64,000 nt of DNA from Holacanthus passer. Lineage: Eukaryota > Chordata > Actinopteri > Pomacanthidae. A program made the position numbers and the translations under genes. How positions within the stretch are numbered: position 1 is the stretch's first letter; the number at the start of each line of letters is the position of its first letter. The notes under the pieces are model-generated. The model made no database searches and was not told the origin of the DNA. It saw only the letters and a list, made by a program, of their open reading frames with translations. This document shows positions 51,901-62,378 of this stretch, one piece after another. The stretch lies in contig JAFREQ010000015.1 in NCBI GenBank assembly GCA_025331565.1, positions 4,960,001 through 5,024,000 on the forward strand, given 5' to 3'.

Positions 51901-54440
51901 TTTGACCTGCCTGCAAACAGCAGCTCTATCAATTGTACCTGGCTGCTTCTTTAACTCAGCCAGGTTTACAGCACTCTCCTTATTTGGGACATTTACCGTG
52001 TGTTTTCTGAATCTGGGCTTTTCTCTGCCTTTATTTTTAAACTTTCACCTAAGGAGGGCATGCAACTGTACTGAAAATGAGGATCCCTTAGCTTATGGCC
52101 TGTATAAATTATATATTTTACTTCCTTAATGTGAGGCACTTCCTGTTGAAACAGGATTTAAAGGTGGGGCATGTAAGTCAACCAATGAGAACACTGGGAT
52201 TTTGTTCAAAATGTTTGTGATGGTTTTATTGGCTGGAGATGTTAGTCCCGCCTACTTGTGCAGCATTTAACCAATACACTGCTTACCAGGAAGCAACTTC
52301 TGGTTGGGAAATGGAGCCATGCAGCAGGCCCTTACTTTCAACCAGCAGAGAACAGACATCTTCATAAAGATTGGTACATGAGTAAGTACAGACAGTGAAA
52401 ACAAGTTGTCCTTTTTGCAGTTTCTTTTTGTGATTTGTATGGTGTGTTGTCTGTGTTGTGTTGGCTGCCTGTGCTTGTTCTTGTTGGTAGGCCTTTGGCC
52501 TTGTTGTATGGTGTTTGTGTTGTGCTGCATGCCTTGCCATGACTTGGCCTTGACTGTTGTAGCTGCAATGTTATTTTGGGGCCTATATTTGTGTCATCTG
52601 ATTATGAATGTGATGGGGAAGATTGTATGTATGACATATAGACAGTATGTCCTTTTGAAGCATAGGATGTTTTGCTTGGATTTTCCTCCTGCTATGTACA
52701 GGCCTATGGCGTGGCCACTACACGTCTTAACTGTACTTTGTAATTTTCTGTATGTGTTTTGAATGTGGGTTATGTCATATTTTTTGGCAGCTTTGAATGA
52801 ACGTTTATGGTGTATTTGTATTGCTCAATGGCCTGTATAAAGGATATCTATACTTTCATAAGTGGGGCAGTTACTGTTGAAACAGGATTTAAAGGTGGGG
52901 CATGTAAGTCAACCAATGAGAACACTGGGATTTTGTTCAAAATGTTTGTGATGGTTTTATTGGCTGGAGATGTTAATCCCGCCTACTTGTGCAGCATTTA
53001 ACCAATACACTGCTTTCCAGGAAGCAACTTCTGGTGGGAAAATGGAGTCATGCAGCAAAGAAAGCAGCAGAGAACAGACATCTTCATAAAGATTGGTGCA
53101 CGGGTAAGTACAGAGACTAAGCACAAGTCATTCTTCATGCACTTTCTTTTTGTGGTTTGTATGGTGTGTTGTTTGTGTTGTGTTGGCTGCCTGTGCTTGT
53201 TCTTGTTGGTAGGCCTTTGGCCTTGTTGAATGCTATTTGTGTTGTGCTGACTGCCTTGCCATGACTTGGCTTTGACTGTTGTAGCTGCAATGTTATTTTG
53301 GGGCCTATATTTGTGTCATCTGATTATGAATGTGATTGGGAAAATATACATCTGTCTGTATGGCATATGAAAAGTATGTCCCTTTGAGGCATGAGATTGG
53401 ATTTTGATCCCCTTATTTACAGGCCTATTTACATGTCTTAACTGTCTTTATCCTTTTCTATTTGTCTCCGATACGCTAACAATAAGGGTTATGTCATGGT
53501 TTTTTTGCTAGCTTTGAATGAACAATGATGGTTTATTTGTATTGCTCAATGGCCTGTATAAAGAATATCTTCACTTCATGTGAGGCACTTCCTGTTGAAA
53601 AAAGAACAAGTTGGAGCATGTAAATCAACCAATGGGAACACTGGGGTATTGTTCAAAATGTTTGTGATGGTTTTATTGGCTGGAGATGTTAGTCCCACCT
53701 ACTTGTGCAGCATTTAACCAATATATGGCTTTCTAGGAAGTAACTTCTGGAGGGATAATGAAATTCCCATTTCATGGAGGCATACAACAGAGAAAGTAAG
53801 GCAGCTGTCCCATGTTTTCAACTAGCAGATAGTGGAAGATTGTATGGTGTGTTGTGTTGGCTGTGTTGCTTTTTTTTCCACATCAATAAGCCTTCAAAAC
53901 ATGGCTTTTTTGAATGGTGTTCGTATTTTTCTGACTGCTTTGCTGTGACTTGGCCTTGACTGTTGGAGCTGCAATGTTATTTGGGGGTCTATATTTGTGT
54001 CATCTAATTATGCATATGATAGGGAGGATGTACATCTATATGTATGGCATATGGAAAGTATGTCCCTTTTGAAGCATAAGATGTTTTGCTTGGATTTTCC
54101 TCCCTTTATTTACAGGCCTGTGGATCGGCCACTACATGTCTTAAACAGTCTTTATCTTTCTGTTTCTTTCTTTCTTATCTGTCCTATTGTTCACAGAGTT
54201 TGTATTGGGTTTTTTGGATGGAGAAATGTTAGTCCCGCCTACTTGTGCAGCATTTAACCAATGCACTGCTTTCCAGGAAGTAACTTTTGGAGGGAAAGTG
54301 AGACTCCCTTTTCATGGAATCATGCAGCAGAGAACAGAAAGCAGCTGTCCCATGTTTTTTAACAAGCAGCTGTGTGTGAACGAAAGGAGGGGAAGTGTGT
54401 GAGGGTGTTTGTCTCTGACAATTTAGCAATGTGGGTTATG
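51900..54440 (+). repeat. tandem repeat of about 725 bp, 3-4 diverged units with CCAAT boxes
   Basis: Units start near 52131, 52860 and 53579 with (A)GGCACTTCCTGTTGAAA-like words. A partial unit precedes (51.9 kb) and a shortened one follows (54.2-54.42 kb). Each full unit contains AACCAATGAGAACACTGG, TTATTGGCTGGAGATGTTAG, CCCGCCTACTTGTGCAGC and AACCAATACACTGC-like words, so CCAAT/ATTGG boxes recur in fixed order. Then comes an ATG-rich purine stretch and, in units 1 and 2, a GTAAGTACAG donor. The order of CCAAT boxes, ATG and splice donor is that of a promoter plus first exon. Whether it is transcribed cannot be told. Confidence 0.75.
53050..53103 (+). other. candidate first coding exon in repeat unit 2
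   Basis: The ATG at 53050 opens 18 codons, MQQRKQQRTDIFIKIGAR, ending exactly at a consensus donor (CGG|GTAAGTACAG) in phase 0. CCAAT boxes lie 60-180 bases upstream. In unit 1 the matching segment ends with TGA just before GTAAGT. Units 3 and 4 are rearranged here. The downstream 15-base cassettes are also phase 0, so the pieces could join. This is inference only. Confidence 0.3.
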
Positions 54441-54481
54441 TCATGTTGCCAGCCTTGAATCATCATTGATGCTATTTCTGT

Positions 54482-57400
54482 ACTTTATGTTACTATGCAT
54501 TGATCAAAACATATGTCTATCAACCTGTGTACCATGACCTACAAACAGTAAGTATAGTTTCTATTTGTCAATCCCTCCAGGTTGGATACTTACTGGTGCA
54601 ATAGCTGTTCATTGTTCAAGGAGATCAACAAACAGTAAGTGTTTTTTTTTTTTTTTTTTTTTTTTAATCTGTTAACCCAGCTACATATCAATGTGATAAT
54701 GATGTATCTGCTTCTGTCTTAAACGTTTGAATCAGTATTGCTGCAATTGTCTTCTCTTTTTTTCAGGTTGATCAACCAACAGGAAGAGCAATTTGGCCTC
54801 TCTCCTTTCTGGATGTCCATCTTTCTACCTACCTACAATTGCTCTCTTACCATGACTATGTATCTGCTTCTCTCTAATTAGTTGGGCTCAGTGTTTGTGT
54901 CAGTCAGTCAAATTGTTGGTCATTCCCTCTGTGGGTCAGGTTGTTGGTCGTTCCCTCTGTGGGTCAGGTTATCAGTCGGGCCCGTTGGCTGCTAGGTTAT
55001 TTGCTCTGTTGAGAGTTTTGTTGGTCAGGTTGTTGGTTGGCCTGTCGGCCCATCTGTCAGTCAAGTTGTTGGCTGGGCTGTCGCCCTGTTGTTGGGTGGT
55101 CTGTTTATTTGTCTGTCTGCTTTTGATTTTGATTGTATTTCTGTCCGTCTAAAACTTTTTTTTCAGGTTGACCTGCAGACAGTAAGTGTTAAGGTTTGTT
55201 TGTTTTTTTGTTTTTTTCTTTTGTTTTGTAACTGTTGTTTTGGTCTGTCTACAACAGTTGAATTAATACGTAATAACCCTAACCTTAACCTTTTTCTTTT
55301 AATGATGGTTTTTCTTTCTGCATATTTCTGTCTGTTCAAATATGTCAACATGCAATGTCATTTGCATTTTCTTTAGGTCTTTAGGTTTGATTTTGTTTGA
55401 CTCTGAGTGTAATTTACCTAAAACATTTGGATCAATATTGTTGCAATAATTGTTCTCTTTCTTTTTTTCAGGACAATCTAGAAATACAGTGTTATTTCGG
55501 TCTGTCTCCAACTGTTGGATTTATATTTGTCTACTAACCTTAACCCTAACCTTAACCCTTCAATGCTTCATTTTTTTTAACCTTGTTAATTCAAATATAT
55601 GTATCTGTCTGTCTGTTCAAATATTTGAACAGTGTCATTTGCCTTTTCTTTAGGTCTTTAGGTTTGATTTTGTTTGACTCTGAGTGTCATTTACCTAAAA
55701 TGTTTAAATCAATATTGTTGTAATTGTTTTTTTCCCCAGAACAATCTAGAAACAGTGTTATTTTGGTCTGTCCACAACAGTTGGATTGACATTTGTCTAA
55801 TAACCCTAACCCTAACCTTAACCCTTCAATGCTTCTTTTTTTTACATTGTTTATTCCAATATATTTATCTGTCTGTCTGTTCAAATATTTGAACAGTGTC
55901 ATTTCATTTGCATTTTAGGTCTTTGTTTGATTTTGTTTGACTCTGAGTGTCATTTAAGTCCGCCTAAAATGTTTGAATCAATATTGTTGTAATAACTGTT
56001 CTTTTTTTTCAGGCCAATCTAGAAACACTGTTATTTCAGTCTGTCCACAACATTGTCTAATAACCCTAACCCTAACCTTAACCCTTCAATGCTTCAGTTT
56101 TTTAATGTTGTTTTTTTCCTGTATATTTATCTGTCTGTCTGTTCAAATGTTTGAACAGTGTCATTTGCCTTTTCTTTAGGTCTGATGTATGATTTTGTTT
56201 GACTCTGAGTGTCATTTAAGTCTGCCTAAAATGTTTGAATCACTATTGTTTTAATATCTTCTTTTTTTCAGGTCCATCTACAAAGAAGTTTTTTTTTCAG
56301 GTAGATCTACAGACAGTAAGTGTTATGTTTTTTATTTTGGTTGGCTGTGAGTTTCATTGGTCTGAAGGTCAGGATGTTTGTCATTTTTTCTGTGGTTCAG
56401 AAAAAATGGTTGCCTGTGGGGCTGTGGTTGCCCGTTTGCTGCTCGGTTATTCGCTCTGCCAATGCTTTTGTCGGTCTGTTTGTTGGTCAACTTGTTGGTT
56501 GGGCTGTTGTTGGTCAGGCTTTTGGTCCATCTGTCGGCTAGGTTGTTGGTTGGCCCGTCTGATGCTTGGTTAGTTGGTTGTTGGTCAGGCTGTCAGTCCA
56601 GTTGTTGGTTGGTCTTTCTGCTTATTTGCAAGTTTATTTTTTATTTAATTCTGAAGTTTGATTTTGGTTGTTTGTGTAATTTCATTATGAATAAAATGTC
56701 TGTGCATTAACCCCTTTTTTTTCCCCAGGGAGATCTACAAACGTAAGTATTATTCTGGTCTGTCTAAAACTATTGGATTAATATTGGTGTACTAACTGTT
56801 ATTTCCTCCAAATAGATCTATGATCAGTAAGTGATATTTTTTATTTTCTTCAATTGTTCATTTTGAGTTTGGTTAGCTGTAAGAGTTTTTTTTGTCTGTC
56901 TAAAACATTTGTGTCATTATTGTTGTAACAAAAATTTTTTCGGGTAAGTATTTTGTTGGCCTTAAATGTTTGTATCATCATTTGTGCAATCGCTTTTTTT
57001 GCTTTTTTTTTTTTCAGGATGATCTACAAACACACGTGTTATTTCTGTCTGTCTAATTTTGTCTGTCTGTGTTATAACAGTTTTTTTCCCCTCAGGTAAA
57101 TCTACAGACAGTAAGTGTTTTTTTTTTTTTTTTTAATTTTCTTCAATTGTGAAGTTTGATTTTGGTTGTTTGTTTATTTTATTATGTATAAAATGTTTGT
57201 ATCAATATTTGTGCATTAACCCTTTTTTTCCAGGGAGATCTACAAATGTAAGTATTATTCCGGTCTGTCTAAAACTGATTAATATTGGTGTACTAACTGT
57301 TTTTTCCTTCAAATAGATCTATGATCAGTAAGTGATTTTTATTTTCTTCAATTGTTCATTTTGAGTTTGGTTAGCTGTAAGAGTTTTTTGTATGTCTAAA

Positions 57401-57573
57401 ACATTTGTATCTGTATTGTTGTAACAATGATTTTTTTTCGGGTAAGTATTTTGTCGGTCTTAAATGTTTGTTTTTTTTCAGGATGATCTACAAACACAAG
57501 TGTTATTTCCGTCTGTCTAATTCTGTCTGTCTGTGTTATAACAGTTTTTTCCCCTCAGGTAAATCTACAGACA
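54482..57573 (+). other. array of microexon-like cassettes encoding VDLQT variants
   Basis: At least 13 times a T-rich tract and CAG acceptor are followed by 11-15 bases. In about half of the cases a GTAAGT donor comes directly after. Intact 15-base cassettes are at 55167-55181 (VDLQT), 56301-56315 (VDLQT), 57096-57110 (VNLQT) and 57559-57573 (VNLQT). Weak- or lost-donor versions are at 54767 (VDQPT), 55472 (DNLEI), 55740 (NNLET), 56013 (ANLET), 56272 (VHLQR), 57018 and 57482 (DDLQT). Cassettes of 14 bases are at 56729 and 57234 (GDLQ plus two bases), and of 11 bases at 56816 and 57317. Two longer exon-like pieces end the same way: 54482-54547 (HDLQT) and 54605-54634 (GDQQT). 56.7-57.1 kb is tandemly copied to 57.2-57.57 kb. 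I do not recognise the protein. Confidence 0.45.
55273..56090. repeat. four short telomere-like TAACCC blocks
   Basis: TAACCCTAACCTTAACC-like runs lie near 55273-55290, 55543-55560, 55799-55825 and 56058-56085. Each sits at a similar place in the spacer of the cassette array, and the last three are followed by CTTCAATGCTTC. They are part of the repeat unit, not a chromosome end. Confidence 0.7.
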
Positions 57574-57816
57574 GTAAGTGTTATTTTTTTTTAAATTTTC
57601 TTCAATTGTGAATTTTGATTTTGGTTGGCTGTGAGTGTCATTTGTCTGAGGGCCAGGGTGTTGGCCCATCTGCTGCTAAGTTGTTTGCTTTGTCGATGCT
57701 TCGGTCGGTTTGTTTGTTGGTCAGTCGTTGAATTGGTCAAGTTGTTGACTGGGCTGTCTGTCTGCTGGTGGGATTTTGTGTTGGGCTGTTGGTCCGTCTG
57801 TCGGACATGTGTTTAG

Positions 57817-57950
57817 TCTGGCTGGACAGTGAAGAACTCGAAGAGATTGATAGTCGTCACACCCTGAACCACTGGATTCACACATGTGGAAAGTTCATGA
57901 ACAAGTACATTGCAAATGGAATCAAGTTTGCGCAAAGGAAAAAAATGTGA
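57817..57950 (+). other. candidate terminal coding exon
   Basis: After GTGTTTAG, an open frame reads WLDSEELEEIDSRHTLNHWI, then HTCGKFMNKYIANGIKFAQ and RKKM before TGA at 57948-57950. Its composition is balanced and charged, unlike the low-complexity DNA around it, so it looks like real or recently real coding sequence. From this acceptor the exon needs one base from the exon before it, which does not fit a direct join to the phase-0 15-base cassettes. No family is recognised. Confidence 0.3.
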
Positions 57951-58269
57951 CTTGGATGTTTAAAATCAGGATGCCATTCAAAAACCTGTGAAAAGAGGAG
58001 TGTATGCAACACCTAGGAGGACAGGAAGAAAGAAGAATGGGATGACAAATGACAGTAGGAAACAACTCAAAGGAAACCTGTCAAAGCAAAGGATGAAGTC
58101 TAAACTGACCAATGAAAAGGAAAGAAAAATCAGATGACATGAGAGTGGGAAACATTCAAACAAAGGAAATATCAAAGGAAAGGATTAAGTGGAAACAGGA
58201 AACCAAGTGGTGCACAACATAAGCAGCACCTACATGTCAATGAGGATAAAGTCAAGACCAGGATATGGT

Positions 58270-58815
58270 CTTTGAGGTGGTCTGGAAACAATGGTCAAAT
58301 GAGGTGGTCTGAAAACAATGGTCAAATTGGTCAAATGAGGTGGTCTGAAAACAAAAATGGTCAAATTGGTCAAATGAGGTGGTCTGAAAACAAAAATGGT
58401 CAAATTGGTCAAATGAGGTGGTCTGAAAACAAAAATGGTCAAATTGGTCAAATGAGGTGGTCTGAAAACAAAAATGGTCAAATTGGTCAAATGAGGTGGT
58501 CTGAAAACAAAAATGGTCAAATGAGGTGGTCTGAAAACAAAAATGGTCAAATGGGTCAAATGAGGTGGTCTGAAAACAAAACTGGTCAAATGGGTCAAAT
58601 GACGTGGTCTGAAAACAAAACTGGTCAAATGGGTCAAATGACGTGGTCTGAAAACAAAACTGGTCAAATGGGTCAAATGAGGTGGTCTGAAAACAGCAAT
58701 GGGTCAAATGGGTCAAATGAGGTGGTCTGAAAACAGCAATGGGTCAAATGAGGTGGTCTGAAAACAGCAATGGGTCAAATGAGGTGGTCTGAAAACAGCA
58801 ATGGGTCAAATGAGG
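58270..58815. repeat. 39-bp minisatellite
   Basis: Tandem units combine GAGGTGGTCTGAAAACA with AAAATGGTCAAAT and GGTCAAAT pieces. The main unit is 39 bp, with shorter units at the ends. Because 39 is a multiple of three, several frames stay open on both strands; these are not genes. Confidence 0.95.
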
Positions 58816-58816
58816 T

Positions 58817-58849
<33 letters not shown>

Positions 58850-58857
58850 ATCTCAAA

Positions 58858-59062
58858 ACCCAAACAGCAGCCGGCAGATGGCTGCCCACCGAAAGCCTGG
58901 TTCTGCCCGAGGTTTCTGCCTGTTAAAAGGAAGTTTTTCCTCGCCACTGTCGCCAAGTGCTTGCCGTAGGTGGGATTTTTTGGGTCTCTATAAATAATAT
59001 TTTAAGATTATTTTTGTTGTGATTTGGTCCTATATGTTCACAAAATTGAATTGAAAATAATC
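58858..59062 (+). repeat. LINE-derived 3' tail
   Basis: GCCTGGTTCTGCCCGAGGTT, TTTCTGCCTGTTAAAAGGAA and GTTGTGATTTGGTCCTATAT then AAATTGAATTGAAA match a very abundant teleost LINE 3' end that finishes in TTGAA repeats. It sits between the minisatellite and the polypyrimidine tract. Confidence 0.65.
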
Positions 59063-59129
59063 TTCTCTTCTCTCTGTCTCTCTTGTAAAAAGTAATGGTC
59101 AAATGAGGTGTACTGCAAACAACAATAGG

Positions 59130-60010
59130 TCAAATAGAGTGCTGTCTCTGTCTTTGTGTGTCTCTCTCTTTCAGTCTCTCTTTCCTTCTCTCCCTCAGTC
59201 TCTCTTTCCCTGTCTCTCTGTCTCTCTCTGTTCTGTCAGTCTCGCTCTGTCAGTCTCTCTCTTTCAGTCTCTGTTTCTCTTTCAGTCTCTCTCTCTTTCA
59301 GTCTCTGTCTCGTCCTGTCAGTTTCTCTCTTTCTCTCTATCTCTCTCACTCTCTCTCTTTCAGTCCTTCGTTGTCTTTCAGTCTCTCTTTCCCTCCCTCT
59401 CTCAGTCTCTGTCTCTCTCTCTGTTCTGTCAGTCTCTCTGTTCTGTCAGTCTCTCTCTCTTTCAGTCTGTCTCTCTCTCTCTCTCTCTGTGTCTCTCTCT
59501 CTCTCTGTCTCTCTCTCTCCCTCTGTCTCTTTCAGTCTCTCTCGCTCTGTCTCTTTCAGTCTGTCTCGCTCTGTCTCTTTCAGTCTGTCTCGCTCTGTCT
59601 CTTTCAGTCTCTGTCTCGCTCTGTCTCTCTCTGTTCCGTCAGTTTCTCTCTTGCTCTGTCTCTCAATCTCTCTTTCAGTCTCTCTCCCTTTCAGTCTCTC
59701 TTTTCCTCCCTCTCTCAGTCTCTGTCTCTCGCTCTCTTTCTGTGTATCTCTCTTTCTCACTCTCTCTTTCAGTCTCACTGTCTCTCTCTGTTCTGTCAGT
59801 CTCTTTCGCTCTGTCAGTCTCTTTCTCTTTCAGTCTCTTTCCCTCCCTCTCTCAGTCTCTCTCTCCATCTCTCTTTCTCTTTCTCTGTATCTGTCTCTCT
59901 CTCTCTCAGTCTCTTTGTGAATTTCCCCACTGTGGGACTAATAAAGATTTCTTGTCTCTCTCTTTAAGTCTCTTTCCCTCCCTCTTTCAGTCTCTCGAGC
60001 TCTGTCAGTC
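59130..60010. repeat. 870-bp polypyrimidine tract (CTCT/TTTCAGTCTC)
   Basis: The plus strand is almost entirely C and T, with TTTCAGTCTCTC and CTCTGTCTC words repeated tens of times. A LINE/SINE tail (GTGAATTTCCCCACTGTG, then ACTAATAAAG) is embedded at 59916-59955. Long open frames of Ser/Leu/Val here are a composition effect. Confidence 0.9.
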
Positions 60011-60019
60011 TCTCTCTGT

Positions 60020-61385
60020 AGTCTACAAACAGGGAGTGGTCTGCAAATGGCAGTGGGGCAATGAGGAGTGGTCTGCAAACGGGGAGTGGTCTGCAAACGG
60101 CAATGGGGCAAGGTATGCAAATGGGGAGTGGTCTGCAAACGGGGAGTGGGGAGTGGTCTGCAAACAGCAATGGGGGATTTGGGGCAATGGGGAGTGGTCT
60201 GCAAACGGCGATGGGGGATTTGGGGCAATGGGGAGTGGTCTGCAAACGGGGAATGGGGGATTTGGGGCAATGGGGAGTGGTCTGCAAACGGCAATGGGGG
60301 ATTTGGAGCAACGGGGAGTGGTCTGTAAACGGCAATGGGGGATTTGGGGCACCGGGGAGTGGGCTGCAAACGGGGAGTGGTCTGCAAACGGCAATGGGGC
60401 AACGGGGAGTGGGCTGCAAACGGGGAGTGGTCTGCAAACAGCAATGGGGCAACGGGGAGTGGTCTGCAAATGGGGAGTGGTCTGCAAACGGCAATGGGTC
60501 AACGGGGAGTGGTCTGCAAACAGCAGTGGAGAGTGGTTACAAATGGGGAGTGGTTTACAATTGGGGAGTGGTTTACAAGTGGGGAGTGGTCTGCAAATGA
60601 CAATGGGTCAACGGGGAGTGGTCTGCAAACAGCAGTGGGGAGTGGTTACAAATGGGGAGTGGTCTGCAAACAGCAGTGGGGAGTGGTTACAAATGGGGAG
60701 TGGTCTGCAAACAGCAGTGGGGAGTGGTTACAAATGGGGAGTGGTCTGCAAACGGCAATGGGTCAACTGGGAGTGGTTTACAAATGGGGAGTGGTCTGCA
60801 AACGGCAATGGGTCAACTGGGAGTGGTTTACAAATGGGGAGTGGTCTGCAAATGGCAAAGGGTCAACAGGGAGTGGTATGCAAACGGGAAGTGGTCTGTA
60901 AATGGGGAGTGGTATGCAAACAGGGAGTGGTCTGCAAACAGCAATGGGGAGTGGTCTGAAAATGGGGATGGTCTGCAAATGGCAATGGGGCAATGAGGAG
61001 TGGTCTGCAAATGGGGAGTGGTCTGTAAATGCAATGGGGCAATGAGGAGTAGTCTGCAAATGGGGAGTGGTCTGCAAACGGCAATGGGGGATTTGGGGCA
61101 ATGGGGAGTGGTCTGTAAATGGGGAGTGGTCTGCAAACAGCAATGGGGAGTGGTCTGAAAATGGGGATGGTCTGCAAATGGCAATGGGGCAATGAGGAGT
61201 GGTCTGCAAATGGGGAGTGGTCTGTAAATGGCAATGGGGCAATGAGGAGTGGTCTGCAAATGGGGAGTGGTCTGTAAATGGTAATGGGGAGTGGTCTGAA
61301 AATGGGGATGGTCTGCAAACGGCAATGGGGCAATGAGGAGTGGTCTGCAAATGGGGAGTGGTCTGCAAATGGCAATGGGGAGTAA
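60020..61385. repeat. G-rich minisatellite built on GGGGAGTGGTCTGCAAAC
   Basis: About 1.37 kb of an 18-bp core is joined to variable CGGCAATGGGGCAAC, AATGGGGGATTTGGGG and GAGTGGTTACAAAT pieces. The plus strand is G-rich and C-poor throughout. Core and joint lengths keep several frames open on both strands, giving spurious frames up to 618 codons when joined to the polypyrimidine tract. Confidence 0.95.
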
Positions 61386-61389
61386 TAAC

Positions 61390-62174
61390 ACATTTTACAT
61401 GAATGTAAAATGGGTTTGTTTTACACCAGGTCTGACATTGTGCTCCTGCTAAGGATGTGATTTTGGTGGGTCTGACTGATAGTAGACACAAATGTGGCAT
61501 CACAAGTTAATCTCGCTGCGCTGCATTCGGCTGCGGCCAACAGCGATCTCCACAGCGTGTTTGAGCTGGACATAAACATTAACCCCAGTCTGCATTTGGG
61601 CACAAGCACATTAAAAACAATGAAGACACAAATATAAAACTGACAACGTGAACATTTGGATGACTTATTGACGTGTGCAGTGTTTTGAATAGGAATCGCT
61701 ACAGTCACATACATTGTCATTGCCTATAGTTCTCAGGAAATGAAGCAGGAACTAGATTCAAAAGAAGACAAAAATATACATTCACTGGTCACTTCTGGAG
61801 ATCTTAATAATGGATTTTTCTATAACACCACTTCAAATGTGCACAAAGCAAACAGTGAGCGGTTCAACATTTGTAAGTGCAAACCTGTGTCCCAGCAAGC
61901 TGATTCTATCGTAATGTCTCAAAAGACACCGACAAATCAATGCGATGGACAAACAAAGTGATCGGAAAGTACATTTCATGGTTAGTCAACACGGGATCCT
62001 CCAAAGCCACGCCTACGGCACATCTGCCTAATGCAAGGAATATCACCAGTTAATTCAGCCACCAGTTAAACCAGAACACAATGACAACATCTTTGCAGCT
62101 TTATCTTTGCCAAACTAATAACCTTAACTATCAATATATCAATATCATATAAGTATAGGTGTAAAACCTCTTAC
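61390..62174. other. right interior of the hAT element, unassigned
   Basis: This region lies between the minisatellite and the transposase N-terminal exon. A plus-strand frame at 61740-61961 (MKQELDSKEDKNIHSLVTSG and onward) has a balanced composition but no family I recognise. The expected transposase second exon on the minus strand was not found. Confidence 0.5.
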
Positions 62175-62378
62175 CGCAATGTGTTTTTTGAGATTAGACG
62201 CTGAAGTCTTATAAATTGATATCACCGTAGAGGTCAAACAAAGTTTGCATTGCATCTGGATGCTGACTCCTTTTCTCCCTCTGTACATGAAAAATTCCTC
62301 CAGGTACGGCCACTGGCACACGTCCTCCGTCTTTTCTTCGTCATTTTCACTGTTGACAGTGTTGTCATCCGTCTCCAT
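62175..62378 (-). pseudogene. hAT transposase, N-terminal exon with BED zinc finger
   Basis: The ATG at 62378 opens 68 codons that end at a GCG|GTAAGA donor. After an acidic leader comes a BED-type finger: WPYLEEFF, a basic patch, CKLC, and NLKKH; the last His would lie in the following exon. This is the DNA-binding end of a Tol2/ZBED-like hAT transposase. The next exon was not found, so the gene is broken. The partner C-terminus is at 49385-49798, 12.4 kb away. Confidence 0.8.

Noticed and set aside
52406..52762. 118-codon frame rich in Cys and Leu
   Set aside because: It lies in TG-rich spacer of the 725-bp repeat. Other units do not keep it open, and composition explains the hydrophobic peptide.
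55273..56090. Chromosome end or fusion scar
   Set aside because: The telomere-like runs are short, impure and part of a local repeat unit, and normal sequence follows on both sides.
59103..60959. 618-codon plus-strand open frame (Ser/Leu-rich, then GEWSANG-like repeats)
   Set aside because: It runs through a CT tract and a minisatellite. Other frames on both strands are also open for hundreds of codons there, so this is a composition effect.
58270..61385. CRISPR-like array of direct repeats
   Set aside because: Units are contiguous with no unique spacers, and the genome is eukaryotic.
60778..61503. 241-codon minus-strand frame with HLQTTPHCPIA-like repeats
   Set aside because: It is the antisense of the G-rich minisatellite, with no start context, no unique sequence and no splice logic.
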